This document shows positions 1 through 7,094 of a DNA stretch of 14,218 nucleotides, one piece after another. Under the pieces are notes generated by a model. It had not been told where the DNA came from and searched no databases. It was given only the letters and a program-made list of their open reading frames with translations. This stretch comes from JBHHZJ01 sp046758005 (GTDB lineage: Bacteria > Pseudomonadota > Alphaproteobacteria > Kiloniellales > J153), in the NCBI GenBank assembly GCA_046758005.1, contig JBHHZJ010000088.1:1-14218 (forward strand), in the 5' to 3' direction. Each line of letters opens with the position of its first letter. Within the stretch, counting starts at the first letter, position 1. Made by a program: the position numbers and the translations under genes.

Positions 1-517
<517 letters not shown>

Positions 518-520
518 CGG

Positions 521-1321
521 CTAGACCCGCGCGGCCCAGGGCAGCAGCCAGGCGCGCAGCGCCTTCATGATGCGGTCGGTGGTGAGACCCAGCAGGCCGA
601 TCACCAGGATGCCGAGGAAGATCATGTCGGTGAACAGGCCCCGCATGGAATTGAGGATCATGTAGCCAAGGCCGCTGTTGGCCGCGACCAGTTCGGCCAC
701 CACCAGGTAGGTCCAGGCCCAGCCCATGGTCACGCGCAGCGTGTCCATGACGCCGGGCATGGTCGCCGGAATCAGCACCCGGGTGACGACGTGCCGGCGC
801 TTGGCGCCGAGGGTGTAGGAGCAGTCGATCAGGTCGCGCGAGACGCCCGCCGAGACGTCGGCGATGAGGATCACCTGCTGGAAGAAGGTGCCGAGGAAGA
901 TGACCGCGATCTTCTGTTCGATCCCGATGCCGATCCACAGGATGAGCAGTGGAATGAGCGCGCTCACGGGCAGGTAGCGCACGAAGCCCGTGATCGGCTC
1001 GACCGCCGCCTCCACGATCTTGAAGCTGCCCATCAGGATGCCGACCGGCACCGCCAGCACCGAGGCCAGGATGAACCCGGAAAAGATGACCGTCACGCTC
1101 GAGCGCGTGTGGACGAGCAGCGAGCCGTCGGCCAGCGTCACGTAGGCGGCGATCAGCACCGCGTCCGGCGTCGGCAGGAAGTCCGGGCGCACGAGTCCGC
1201 CGTAGGACAGGATGCACCAGCCGAGGAAGACCGAGACCGCGGTCAACGCGCTCGTCGAGACGTAGACGCGGGCCGGGATCTCGGTCTTCGGCGCGAAGTA
1301 GGACGAGATGCGCGCGAGCAT
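521..1321 (-). CDS. ABC transporter permease, NitT/TauT (SsuC/TauC) family
   Basis: This 266-residue inner-membrane protein should form the translocation path of the importer. It has several hydrophobic segments (e.g. around residues 24-41, 78-97, 118-132, 138-152, 230-246). Before the last ones is the cytoplasmic EAA-type loop that docks on the ATPase, visible as DCSYTLGAKRRHVVTRVLIP and the following TMPGVMDTLR. Length is normal for the BPD_transp_1 family of sulfonate/taurine/nitrate importers. It begins 18 bases after the binding-protein stop and ends three bases before the ATPase start, so all three are almost certainly co-transcribed. No strong ribosome-binding site is seen before the ATG at 1321, which suggests coupling to the gene upstream. 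The substrate is unknown; the adjacent ureohydrolase hints at a guanidino or amidino compound. Confidence 0.93.
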   Translation of the reverse strand: MLARISSYFAPKTEIPARVYVSTSALTAVSVFLGWCILSYGGLVRPDFLPTPDAVLIAAYVTLADGSLLVHTRSSVTVIFSGFILASVLAVPVGILMGSFKIVEAAVEPITGFVRYLPVSALIPLLILWIGIGIEQKIAVIFLGTFFQQVILIADVSAGVSRDLIDCSYTLGAKRRHVVTRVLIPATMPGVMDTLRVTMGWAWTYLVVAELVAANSGLGYMILNSMRGLFTDMIFLGILVIGLLGLTTDRIMKALRAWLLPWAARV

Positions 1322-1339
1322 CCCGGCACCGTCAGGGCG

Positions 1340-2329
1340 TCATTGCGCGACGGCGACGTGGCTGATCAGGTCCTTCGGAGTCGCCTTGACCTGCAGCTTG
1401 CCGAACCCCGACCAGATGTCGATCGCGTTCTGCACCGTCGTGCGGAGGCCGCCGAGCTTGTCCGGCGTGCCGAAGAACGACTCGTTCATGGCCTTGTCGT
1501 AGTACGCGATCCCGGTCAGCGTGTCGGCGAAGACCTTGGGGTCCTTGAGCCAGCCGCCCACACCCTTGGCCATGATCGCGTTGGCCTCGTCGGGGTCGCT
1601 CCTGACGAACTCGACCGCCCGGACCCAGGCGCGGTAGATGCCCCTGATCTCGTCGCCGCGCTTTTCGATGACATCGTTCGGGGCCAGCACCACATCGGTG
1701 ATCAGGCCCGGCTTACTCGAACTGTCGGTCAGCAGGTGGCCGTGCTCGGACTGCTTGCCGCGGGACAGCCAGGGCTCCCAGGTCACGGCGGCGTCGACCC
1801 GGCCGGAGACGAAGGCGCTGCCGGCGTCGCCGGCGGTCATGTTGACGACCTCTATGTCCGATTCGGAAAGGCCGGCCTCCTGTAGCAGCACGTTGATGTA
1901 GAACTGCGAGACCGATCCTTCGGTGAAGGCGACCTTCTTGCCCTTGAGGTCGGCGACGGTCTTGATGTCCTTGTTCGCGACCACGCCGTCGCCGCCCTTG
2001 GAGTCGTCGAGCGCGAAGAGGTACCTGTACTTCGCCCCGCCCGGCTTCAGGTAGAGCAGCACGGTGTCGACCGTGGTGGCGAGCGCGTCGATCCGCCCGG
2101 CGGCCAGGGCGGCGAAGCGCACCTTGACGTCCTCTATCGTGACCAGCTCGAGGTCGACGCCCTCGTCCTTGAAGTAGCCCTTCTCCTTGGCCACGAAGAA
2201 CGGGCCGTAGCCGACCCAGGTCGAGTGGGCGAGCTTGAAGACCGCGGCCTTGGCCGGGCCGGCGAGGGCGCCAAGACCCAGGGCCGCCGCCGCGATCAGC
2301 GCCGCGCTCAGAATCGTGAATTTGCGCAT
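1340..2329 (-). CDS. ABC transporter substrate-binding protein, NMT1/SsuA-like
   Basis: This 329-residue exported protein should capture the substrate in the periplasm for the permease/ATPase pair that follows. The N-terminus is a clear signal peptide: MRK, a hydrophobic stretch, then GPAKA-AVFKL with probable cleavage after residue 28. There is no lipobox. The mature part has the two-lobed NMT1/SsuA pattern: STWVGYGPFFVAKEKGYFK near the start, then DLKGKKVAFTEGS, and DAAVTWEPWLS, a segment common in nitrate/taurine-type binding proteins. The ATG at 2329 is well supported by an AGGAGG ribosome-binding site at 2342-2337 (minus strand), seven bases away. A long palindrome lies just upstream, between this gene and the ureohydrolase. 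The family is clear; the ligand is not. Confidence 0.94.
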   Translation of the reverse strand: MRKFTILSAALIAAAALGLGALAGPAKAAVFKLAHSTWVGYGPFFVAKEKGYFKDEGVDLELVTIEDVKVRFAALAAGRIDALATTVDTVLLYLKPGGAKYRYLFALDDSKGGDGVVANKDIKTVADLKGKKVAFTEGSVSQFYINVLLQEAGLSESDIEVVNMTAGDAGSAFVSGRVDAAVTWEPWLSRGKQSEHGHLLTDSSSKPGLITDVVLAPNDVIEKRGDEIRGIYRAWVRAVEFVRSDPDEANAIMAKGVGGWLKDPKVFADTLTGIAYYDKAMNESFFGTPDKLGGLRTTVQNAIDIWSGFGKLQVKATPKDLISHVAVAQ

Positions 2330-2352
2330 GTGATAGCCTCCTCTGTGTGGTG

Positions 2353-2425
2353 TATCGGGGGTATATCGGGGACAGTATACTTAATTCTGCGAATTAAGTA
2401 TACTGTCCCCGATATACCCCCGATA
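2353..2425. repeat. Perfect 35-bp inverted repeat with 3-base centre
   Basis: Positions 2353-2387 are the exact reverse complement of 2391-2425, with TGC between. The arms contain GGGGACAGTATACTTAATTC next to the centre and TATCGGGGG at the outer end. In RNA this would be a 35-bp hairpin in the leader of the binding-protein gene, about 10 bases before its ribosome-binding site. There is no T-run on either side, so it is not a typical terminator. From memory, GGGGACAGTATACTTAATTC-like repeats are scattered in many bacterial genomes and may be moved by REP-associated tyrosine transposases; that link is not shown here. Confidence 0.9.
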
Positions 2426-2444
2426 TTGGCCCCCGATATTGGCC
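2417..2444. repeat. Two tandem copies of a 13-bp unit at the edge of the palindrome
   Basis: CCCCCGATATTGGCC occurs at 2417-2431 and again at 2430-2444, a 13-base period. The first copy overlaps the right arm of the palindrome and the second ends on the first base of the ureohydrolase stop codon (CTA at 2444-2446, TAG on the minus strand). Only one side of the palindrome has this extension. It may be part of the inserted element or slippage at its border. Confidence 0.75.
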
Positions 2445-3442
2445 TAGGTCCCCGCGACCCGGGTTTGCGCCGCGCCGGCGACACGCCGCGCGGCCACCGC
2501 GTCGGCCAGCACGCACAGGATCTCGAACATCATGGTCGCACCGACGATTGCGGTGTTGCCGCTGGGATCGAAGGGTGGGGCGACCTCGACCACGTCGCCG
2601 GCGACGAGGTTCAGGCCCTGCAGGCCGCGCAGCATCCGCTGCGCCTCGTAGGTGGTGAAGCCGCCGATCTCCGGCGTGCCGGTGCCCGGCGCGTAGACCG
2701 GGTCCAGGCCGTCCACGTCGAAGCTGACGTAGGTCGGCCCCTCGCCGACCACCCGACGCGCCTCGGCGATCACCGCGTCCACGCCCATATCGTAGAACTC
2801 GTCGATGTCGATCACCCGGATGCCCTGCTCAAGGCCCCAGTCGCCGTCGCCGTCGCTGTACAGCGCGCCGCGGATGCCGATCTGGACGGTGCGCTTGGGA
2901 TCGAGCAGGCCTTCCTCGATCGCGCGCCGGAACGGCGTGCCGTGGGTGTAAAAGTGGTCGCCAAAGTAGCGGTCCCAGGTGTCCGTGTGGGCGTCGAAAT
3001 GGACCATGCCGACCGGCCGTTCCCCGGCGATCGCGCGCATGATCGGCAGGGTGATGAGATGGTCGCCGCCGGCGGCCAGCGGCACCACGCCGGCCGCGTG
3101 CACCCGGGCGAAGAACCGCTCGATCCGCTGCAGCGTGTCCTCGAGGTCGATCGGGTTGACCGGCACGTCGCCCAGGTCGGCGCACCGGCACAGCTCGAAC
3201 GGCTTGATGCGGCTCCTGTGGTGCACGTTGCGCGCCATGGTGGACATGTCGCGGATTTGGCGCGGCCCGTGCCGCGCGCCGGCCCGGTTGGTGGTGCCGC
3301 CGTCCCAGGGCACGCCGATGAGGCCGATGTCGATGCCCGCCGGCTCGCTCACGTGACGCAGGCGCATGAACGTCGCGATGCCGGAGAAGCGCGGCATCAC
3401 GTTGCCGGAAATCGGCTTGAAGGACTGCGCCTCGTCCGCCAT
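2444..3442 (-). CDS. Ureohydrolase (agmatinase / guanidino-acid hydrolase family)
   Basis: This cytoplasmic metalloenzyme is predicted to hydrolyse a guanidino compound to urea and an amine. All binuclear-metal ligands are present: H128 in GGDHL, D150, H152 and D154 in HFDAHTDT, D242 and D244 in SFDVDGLDP, followed by APGTGTPEIGG. It is 332 residues, normal for the arginase/agmatinase superfamily. An N-terminal MPRFSGIATFMR segment resembles guanidinobutyrase and guanidinopropionase as much as agmatinase (from memory). The start is ATG at 3442, seven bases after a GGGAGG ribosome-binding site. An open frame runs 43 codons further up but has low-complexity, Arg-rich sequence and no family similarity. 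The gene leads a minus-strand group with a NitT/TauT importer. Candidate substrates are agmatine, 4-guanidinobutyrate, 3-guanidinopropionate or guanidine; the sequence alone does not decide. Confidence 0.92.
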   Translation of the reverse strand: MADEAQSFKPISGNVMPRFSGIATFMRLRHVSEPAGIDIGLIGVPWDGGTTNRAGARHGPRQIRDMSTMARNVHHRSRIKPFELCRCADLGDVPVNPIDLEDTLQRIERFFARVHAAGVVPLAAGGDHLITLPIMRAIAGERPVGMVHFDAHTDTWDRYFGDHFYTHGTPFRRAIEEGLLDPKRTVQIGIRGALYSDGDGDWGLEQGIRVIDIDEFYDMGVDAVIAEARRVVGEGPTYVSFDVDGLDPVYAPGTGTPEIGGFTTYEAQRMLRGLQGLNLVAGDVVEVAPPFDPSGNTAIVGATMMFEILCVLADAVAARRVAGAAQTRVAGT

Positions 3443-3973
3443 GACTCCGCCTCCCGATTCGCCGGCCCGCCTCTTGCGCGAACGGATCCGCTGCGCCCGG
3501 CCGCACCGGCCCGGCACCGCACCTAACATTGCCCCGGTCTTCGGCCCGGGTAAACTGGGAATATTGGACACGGGCGGTGCCGGGCTGGTCGAATGGCCGC
3601 CCGCGCGGCCTTCGGGCGCGGCCGCGGGATTGACCGACGTCGCCCCGCGGCCGCTGCGACCCGAACTGCTCAGCTATCGCGGCGCGTTCAAGGCCGTCAC
3701 CCGCAAGGACGCGCCCCCGACCCCTGCCGTGCAGACGGTTCCGGTGGGACTGCGCGCCTTGCCCGGCGTTGCAAAGGCGCGATGAATCGTTCGCCGGTCC
3801 AGAGCCGGCGTGACATCATGGTGTCATCGTTAGCCGCGGCCCCTTCGCAGGACAGGAGGGGCTTGAGACCATACGAAGTTCCCCCTCGGCGCCACGTCCG
3901 TTTCGTTTCGAACGGAAAGCGGCCGGCTCATTTGGAAGGCATTCCTACCAGATGAGCCGGTCCGCTGCTGTCC
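3443..3973. other. 530-bp intergenic region without a convincing gene, rich in hairpins
   Basis: Open frames here are short or overlap in GC-rich shadow frames, with no recognisable protein. The minus strand just before 3442 carries the GGGAGG ribosome-binding site of the ureohydrolase. Farther up (3780-3960) is a series of inverted repeats: CGATGA 3780-3785 with TCATCG 3824-3829, CGCCGG 3792-3797 with CCGGCG 3805-3810, TGACA 3811-3815 with TGTCA 3822-3826, GCCCCT 3839-3844 with AGGGGC 3857-3862, TCCGTT 3897-3902 with AACGGA 3911-3916. I recognised no guanidine (ykkC) or other known riboswitch core, and no clear sigma-70 promoter. Confidence 0.6.
3923..3960 (-). terminator. Hairpin downstream of the secreted-protein gene, possible terminator
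   Basis: CCGGCTCAT (3923-3931) pairs perfectly with ATGAGCCGG (3952-3960). Inside, TGG/CCA and AGG/CCT extend the stem across two symmetric mismatches to a four-base loop, about 15 pairs in all. It begins 13 bases after the stop of the minus-strand gene ending at 3974, where a terminator is expected. No strong U-run follows on the minus strand (CCGCTTTCCG), so intrinsic termination is uncertain. Confidence 0.5.
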
Positions 3974-4531
3974 TTATTTCTTTTTGCCCGGTCTTTCGCC
4001 GCCGCAGCTTGGGTCAGCCACGCCGAACGGGTAGGGGTCCTCCACATGGACGTTCACGCCGTAGCCCGCGCGGCTATCAAGCACGCCATCACCGTTCTTG
4101 TCGATTCTGAGCAGCAGCTTGAAGTGGGCATTTCCAAGCTCGACATTACGCTCGTCGTCGAGGTGCAGACACGTGAACCGGAAATCAACGTCGACCTGCG
4201 AGCCGGAAACGGGTCCGACAGCCTCCAAGACGCCGTCGGCGGGATCCTTCCTGGAGCTTGGGGTGAATCCTTTGCGCTTCAGGACGAAGGCGTCGAATAT
4301 CGGCGTCGCTACGACTGGCGTCGTCCCCGAAAACGTCCACATCACCGTCATGGTGATCGGATCACCCAGGGTGTAGTCGAGATCCTCGAAGCTGGAGTCC
4401 CAGGTGATCGTCGTCTCCCCGTTGGTCCTCGAGCTGGTGTCGACCAGGTCAAGCGCGAAAGCCGGCGCCGCGCAAAACGCGATTAGGGCTCCGGTGACCA
4501 GCGTGGCGCTTCCATTCCTCATCGTCCTCAT
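3974..4531 (-). CDS. Secreted protein of unknown function with an EF-hand-like loop
   Basis: I do not recognise the family. The 185-residue product starts with a signal peptide (MRTMRNG, hydrophobic core, cleavage probably after AAPAFA near residue 26), so it should be exported. The mature part looks beta-rich, with alternating hydrophobic residues and many Asp/Thr. DKNGDGVLD matches the DxNxDGxxD calcium loop of EF-hand and dockerin modules, but only one is seen. Two cysteines (in FTCLHL and PSCGG) could form a disulfide, and the tail is basic (PGKKK). A GGGAGAAG ribosome-binding site precedes the ATG at 4531; ATG at 4522 is the alternative. The gene lies downstream of the two-component genes on the same strand, and its leader holds four OmpR-type direct repeats, so it is a likely target of that regulator. 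Coding status is probable, function unknown. Confidence 0.75.
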   Translation of the reverse strand: MRTMRNGSATLVTGALIAFCAAPAFALDLVDTSSRTNGETTITWDSSFEDLDYTLGDPITMTVMWTFSGTTPVVATPIFDAFVLKRKGFTPSSRKDPADGVLEAVGPVSGSQVDVDFRFTCLHLDDERNVELGNAHFKLLLRIDKNGDGVLDSRAGYGVNVHVEDPYPFGVADPSCGGERPGKKK

Positions 4532-4606
4532 GGCCGCTTCTCCCTAGCCGGTAACTGCACTGTCCATGGAGTCTAGTCGCGGCTCATGACCGCGCCGTGA
4601 GTGCGC

Positions 4607-4645
4607 GATGAACTGAGAATGAACGGACGGTGAAAGTGGGGTGAA
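4607..4645 (-). promoter_or_regulatory. Four direct repeats with 11-bp period, predicted response-regulator binding site
   Basis: On the minus strand, TTCACC (4645-4640), TTCACC (4634-4629), TTCATT (4623-4618) and TTCATC (4612-4607) recur exactly every 11 bases, separated by unrelated five-base spacers. One helical turn between tandem half-sites is typical of OmpR/PhoB-family regulators. The array lies between the regulator stop (4667) and the start of the secreted-protein gene (4531). A possible -10 element, TAGACT, is at 4575-4570 on the minus strand, with no good -35, as would suit activation. Confidence 0.7.
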
Positions 4646-4666
4646 AAGGGGCCTTGGTCGGGGCCT

Positions 4667-5338
4667 TCAGGCCTTGAGCATGTAGCCGGCACCACGGACG
4701 GTATGGATCAGCTGGCGCTCGAACCCGTGATCGACCTTTTGCCGCAAGCGCCGGATGTAGACGTCCACGACGTTGGTCATCGGATCATGCCAGTAACCCC
4801 AGACGTGTTCCTCGATCACGGTTCGGCTCAAGACCCGATTCGGATGGCTCATGAGGTACTCGAGGAGCGCGAATTCCTTGGCGGTGAGCTCGATCAGCTT
4901 TCCCGATCGCGTGACTTCGTGGGTGTTCTTGTCGATCACCAGGTCGGCCGCCTGAAGCGCCGGAGCGAGGTCGACGTCACGCGGTCGGCGGAGAAGGGCT
5001 CGAATCCGGGCGAGAAGCTCCTCGAAGGCGAACGGCTTGGTCAGATAGTCGTCGGCTCCCGCGCCCAGACCCGTCACTTTGTCCTCGACCGAGTCCTTGG
5101 CGGTCAGTATGAGGATCGGGGACTGAACGCCGCCCTCGCGCAACCGTCGGCAGACGTCGAGCCCGCTTTCGACGGGCAGAAGAATATCGAGCACGATGAC
5201 GTCGTAGGGCCCCGCCAGCCCCATCTCGATCGCCTGCATGCCATCCGTGGCGATGTCTACGCTGTAGCGTTCGGCCTCCAGACCCTTTTTGATGAACCTG
5301 GAGACACGCCTGTCGTCCTCGACGAGCAACAGACGCAT
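4667..5338 (-). CDS. OmpR-family two-component response regulator
   Basis: This 223-residue cytoplasmic transcription factor should be phosphorylated by the kinase encoded just upstream. The receiver domain (residues 1-115) has the acidic pair E7/D8, the phospho-acceptor D51 in VIVLDILLP, T79 and K101 in LTKPF. The C-terminal winged helix (about 127-223) has the Trans_reg_C pattern: ELTAKEFALLEYLM, then VDVYIRRLRQKVD and the end HTVRGAGYML. Length and composition fit the CusR/CopR/QseB branch, but its metal or other signal cannot be inferred. It starts ten bases after the kinase stop, with a GTGAGG-like site close to the ATG, so the two are translated from one message. The 11-bp repeats immediately downstream are the natural candidate for its binding site. 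Confidence 0.96.
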   Translation of the reverse strand: MRLLLVEDDRRVSRFIKKGLEAERYSVDIATDGMQAIEMGLAGPYDVIVLDILLPVESGLDVCRRLREGGVQSPILILTAKDSVEDKVTGLGAGADDYLTKPFAFEELLARIRALLRRPRDVDLAPALQAADLVIDKNTHEVTRSGKLIELTAKEFALLEYLMSHPNRVLSRTVIEEHVWGYWHDPMTNVVDVYIRRLRQKVDHGFERQLIHTVRGAGYMLKA

Positions 5339-5348
5339 GAGGCCTCAC

Positions 5349-6815
5349 TCACCCTTGGGACGAAACGCGAGGGAAGGTAACCGAGACCGTTGTCCCACGA
5401 CCGCGCGCACTTTTCACGTCGATCTCTCCCTGATGAATGTCAACGATGGATTTGGCGATGGACAGGCCAAGGCCGGTGCCCTCTTCACGCGTGGCTCGCG
5501 CAACGTCCGTCCGGTAGAAACGCTCAAAGATATGTGGCAGCTCCTCATCCGAGATCCCGATGCCGGTGTCCGAGATCTTCACCCTGGCACGATCGCGTTC
5601 CACAGCGAGGACGAGTGCCACCTTCCCGTCGGGCCGCGAGTATTGGATCGCGTTGTCCACGAGAATGAGGAATAGCTGCCGGAGATGCAGAGGGTCTCCC
5701 CAGACCGTAATCGAACTTTCCCCATCGAGGCTCAGGCTTACGTTTTTCAGCGCGGTCAAGGTTTCGCACTGGTGCGTCACGTCCTCCAGGAGCGGACGCA
5801 AGGCAACTTCGGTCATCTCGTAATGGATTTGTCCGGCTTCCGACCTCGCCAGGAAGAGGAGCTCATCGCACAGACGCCCCATTTGGCCGGCCACGGTGAT
5901 GACGGCCTTTAGGCCCGCGCGGTACTCCTCTATGGATTGATCGGGCGCGCGCAGGGCGACCTCCGCCGTGCCCCTAATGACGGTCAGGGGGGTTCGCAGC
6001 TCGTGAGACACATTGGCGCAAAAGCGCCGTTGATCCGACAAGGATTCGTTCAGCCGCTCCAGCATCTCGTTGAACCGCCGGGCGAGCAGACCGATTTCAT
6101 CGTCTCTGGGGATTTCAGCCTTCGACGCCAGATCTCCCTGCATGACGCGCTCCGTAGCCTTGACGAGATCGGCGATGGGCTTGGTCAGCGAAAAAGTGAT
6201 CCCAGCGGCGAGCGCAAGGCTCAAGAGTATGCCCGCTGCCGCCAAAACGATGACCGTGTTGCGGGCCCAACGACTCTTGGTTTGGGCGAAGACCGTCTTC
6301 CGTTCAATCTCTCGTTTTTCGTAATCTATAAGGCGCGTTAGACTTTCAAGCGTCGCCTGGCGGAGCTGCTTCCAGTCTTTGAGAACGAGCGCTCTGGCGT
6401 TCGGCGCTTGGCCCCGGATGAGTAGGTCACCGATGCGCGCCGTGGCCTGCTCGAACGATCGGGAGTGGGTTGTTAGGTATCCCAACAACCGTTCTTCCTC
6501 GGCGGCCGGCGTGGGATTGAGTTTCCAGAAGTCTGCCAAATGCTCTCTTATGATTTGGTGCCTCTTTTGTATGTGAAGGAAATATTCATCCTTCTCATCG
6601 CTGAGAAGAACCCGGCGAAGATCGGTCTCTATCTCTCCGAGAAGAGTCCTGATAGTCGAGAGCGTACGGACCTCCGGAATTTCTTTTTTCGACACCTCTC
6701 TCAAAATCGAATCGAGTTCCGAGAGGCGATCGATGGCGACCACGGCGATGGCGCTGGTTACAAGGATCACGGCCAAGAATCCGCCGAACAACTTGGTGCC
6801 GATCGGGAGCCGCAT
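5349..6815 (-). CDS. Sensor histidine kinase with HAMP domain
   Basis: This 488-residue membrane kinase is paired with the response regulator that follows. Visible layout: first membrane helix about residues 9-28; a mostly helical, charged periplasmic region about 30-183, resembling a four-helix-bundle sensor; second membrane helix about 186-210; HAMP linker about 211-262 (TKPIADLVKATERV, DEIGLLARRFNEM). HisKA has H271 in SHELRTPLTVIRG. The ATPase domain has the N-box DNAIQYS, G1 DTGIG (416-420), F-box HIFERFYR and G2 GTGLGLS (446-452). No key residue is missing. The overall form resembles CusS-type kinases but the sensor part is not the usual one, so the signal is unknown. GC content in the N-terminal half is much lower than in neighbouring genes (28 of 60 in 6301-6360), suggesting separate origin. 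It is divergent from the di-haem cytochrome gene. Confidence 0.95.
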   Translation of the reverse strand: MRLPIGTKLFGGFLAVILVTSAIAVVAIDRLSELDSILREVSKKEIPEVRTLSTIRTLLGEIETDLRRVLLSDEKDEYFLHIQKRHQIIREHLADFWKLNPTPAAEEERLLGYLTTHSRSFEQATARIGDLLIRGQAPNARALVLKDWKQLRQATLESLTRLIDYEKREIERKTVFAQTKSRWARNTVIVLAAAGILLSLALAAGITFSLTKPIADLVKATERVMQGDLASKAEIPRDDEIGLLARRFNEMLERLNESLSDQRRFCANVSHELRTPLTVIRGTAEVALRAPDQSIEEYRAGLKAVITVAGQMGRLCDELLFLARSEAGQIHYEMTEVALRPLLEDVTHQCETLTALKNVSLSLDGESSITVWGDPLHLRQLFLILVDNAIQYSRPDGKVALVLAVERDRARVKISDTGIGISDEELPHIFERFYRTDVARATREEGTGLGLSIAKSIVDIHQGEIDVKSARGRGTTVSVTFPRVSSQG

Positions 6816-7094
6816 CTGCGTTGCCCTTGCCCCTATAGGACTCCCTAATTCTTACTCTTTTTTCGGGCGTATGGTCCGGAATTCGAGGTCGGGACAATTT
6901 CCGAACCAGTGGGCGTGGTTTCACGGGCGGACCGCGCGGTCCCCGAGACTCGGCGCCGTCAACGGACAAAGCGCGGTCCGCCGCCGCGGCCGTTTGAAAT
7001 GTGCCGCGACTTGTGGTCTGCTTCCCGAAAGCGGATCGTTGTGCGTGCCACGGAACGCACGCACGCCGTCGCCGCGGTTTGCATGGGGGGAAGG
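6816..7094. promoter_or_regulatory. Divergent intergenic region between kinase and di-haem cytochrome genes
   Basis: These 279 bases must hold the promoters of both divergent genes, but I cannot place a convincing -35/-10 pair. The left third is AT-richer. The right part is GC-rich and contains the perfect palindrome GGACCGCGCGGTCC (6929-6942). Its left part, GCGGACCGCGC (6927-6937), is also repeated in inverted form as GCGCGGTCCGC at 6971-6981. These could be operator half-sites or alternative hairpins in the cytochrome leader. No TTCAYY repeats like those at 4607-4645 are seen here. Confidence 0.5.

Noticed and set aside
521..523. Read-through of the permease TAG to make a permease-ATPase fusion (frames are continuous)
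   Set aside because: A GTG start three bases later fits ordinary translational coupling and normal lengths of both proteins; nothing indicates read-through.
3443..3571. N-terminal extension of the ureohydrolase from an ATG at 3571
   Set aside because: The ATG at 3442 has a strong GGGAGG site at the right distance, and the extension is low-complexity without family similarity.
3443..3970. Guanidine (ykkC) riboswitch upstream of the ureohydrolase
   Set aside because: I looked for the conserved core on the minus strand and found no match by eye; a covariance-model search would be decisive.
4646..4675. Intrinsic terminator after the response regulator (GGCC repeats followed by CCTTTT)
   Set aside because: Stems of only four pairs and a short T-run; too weak to call.
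6909..7094. Earlier start of the di-haem cytochrome at 6909
   Set aside because: It would place 62 Arg-rich residues before an evident export signal.
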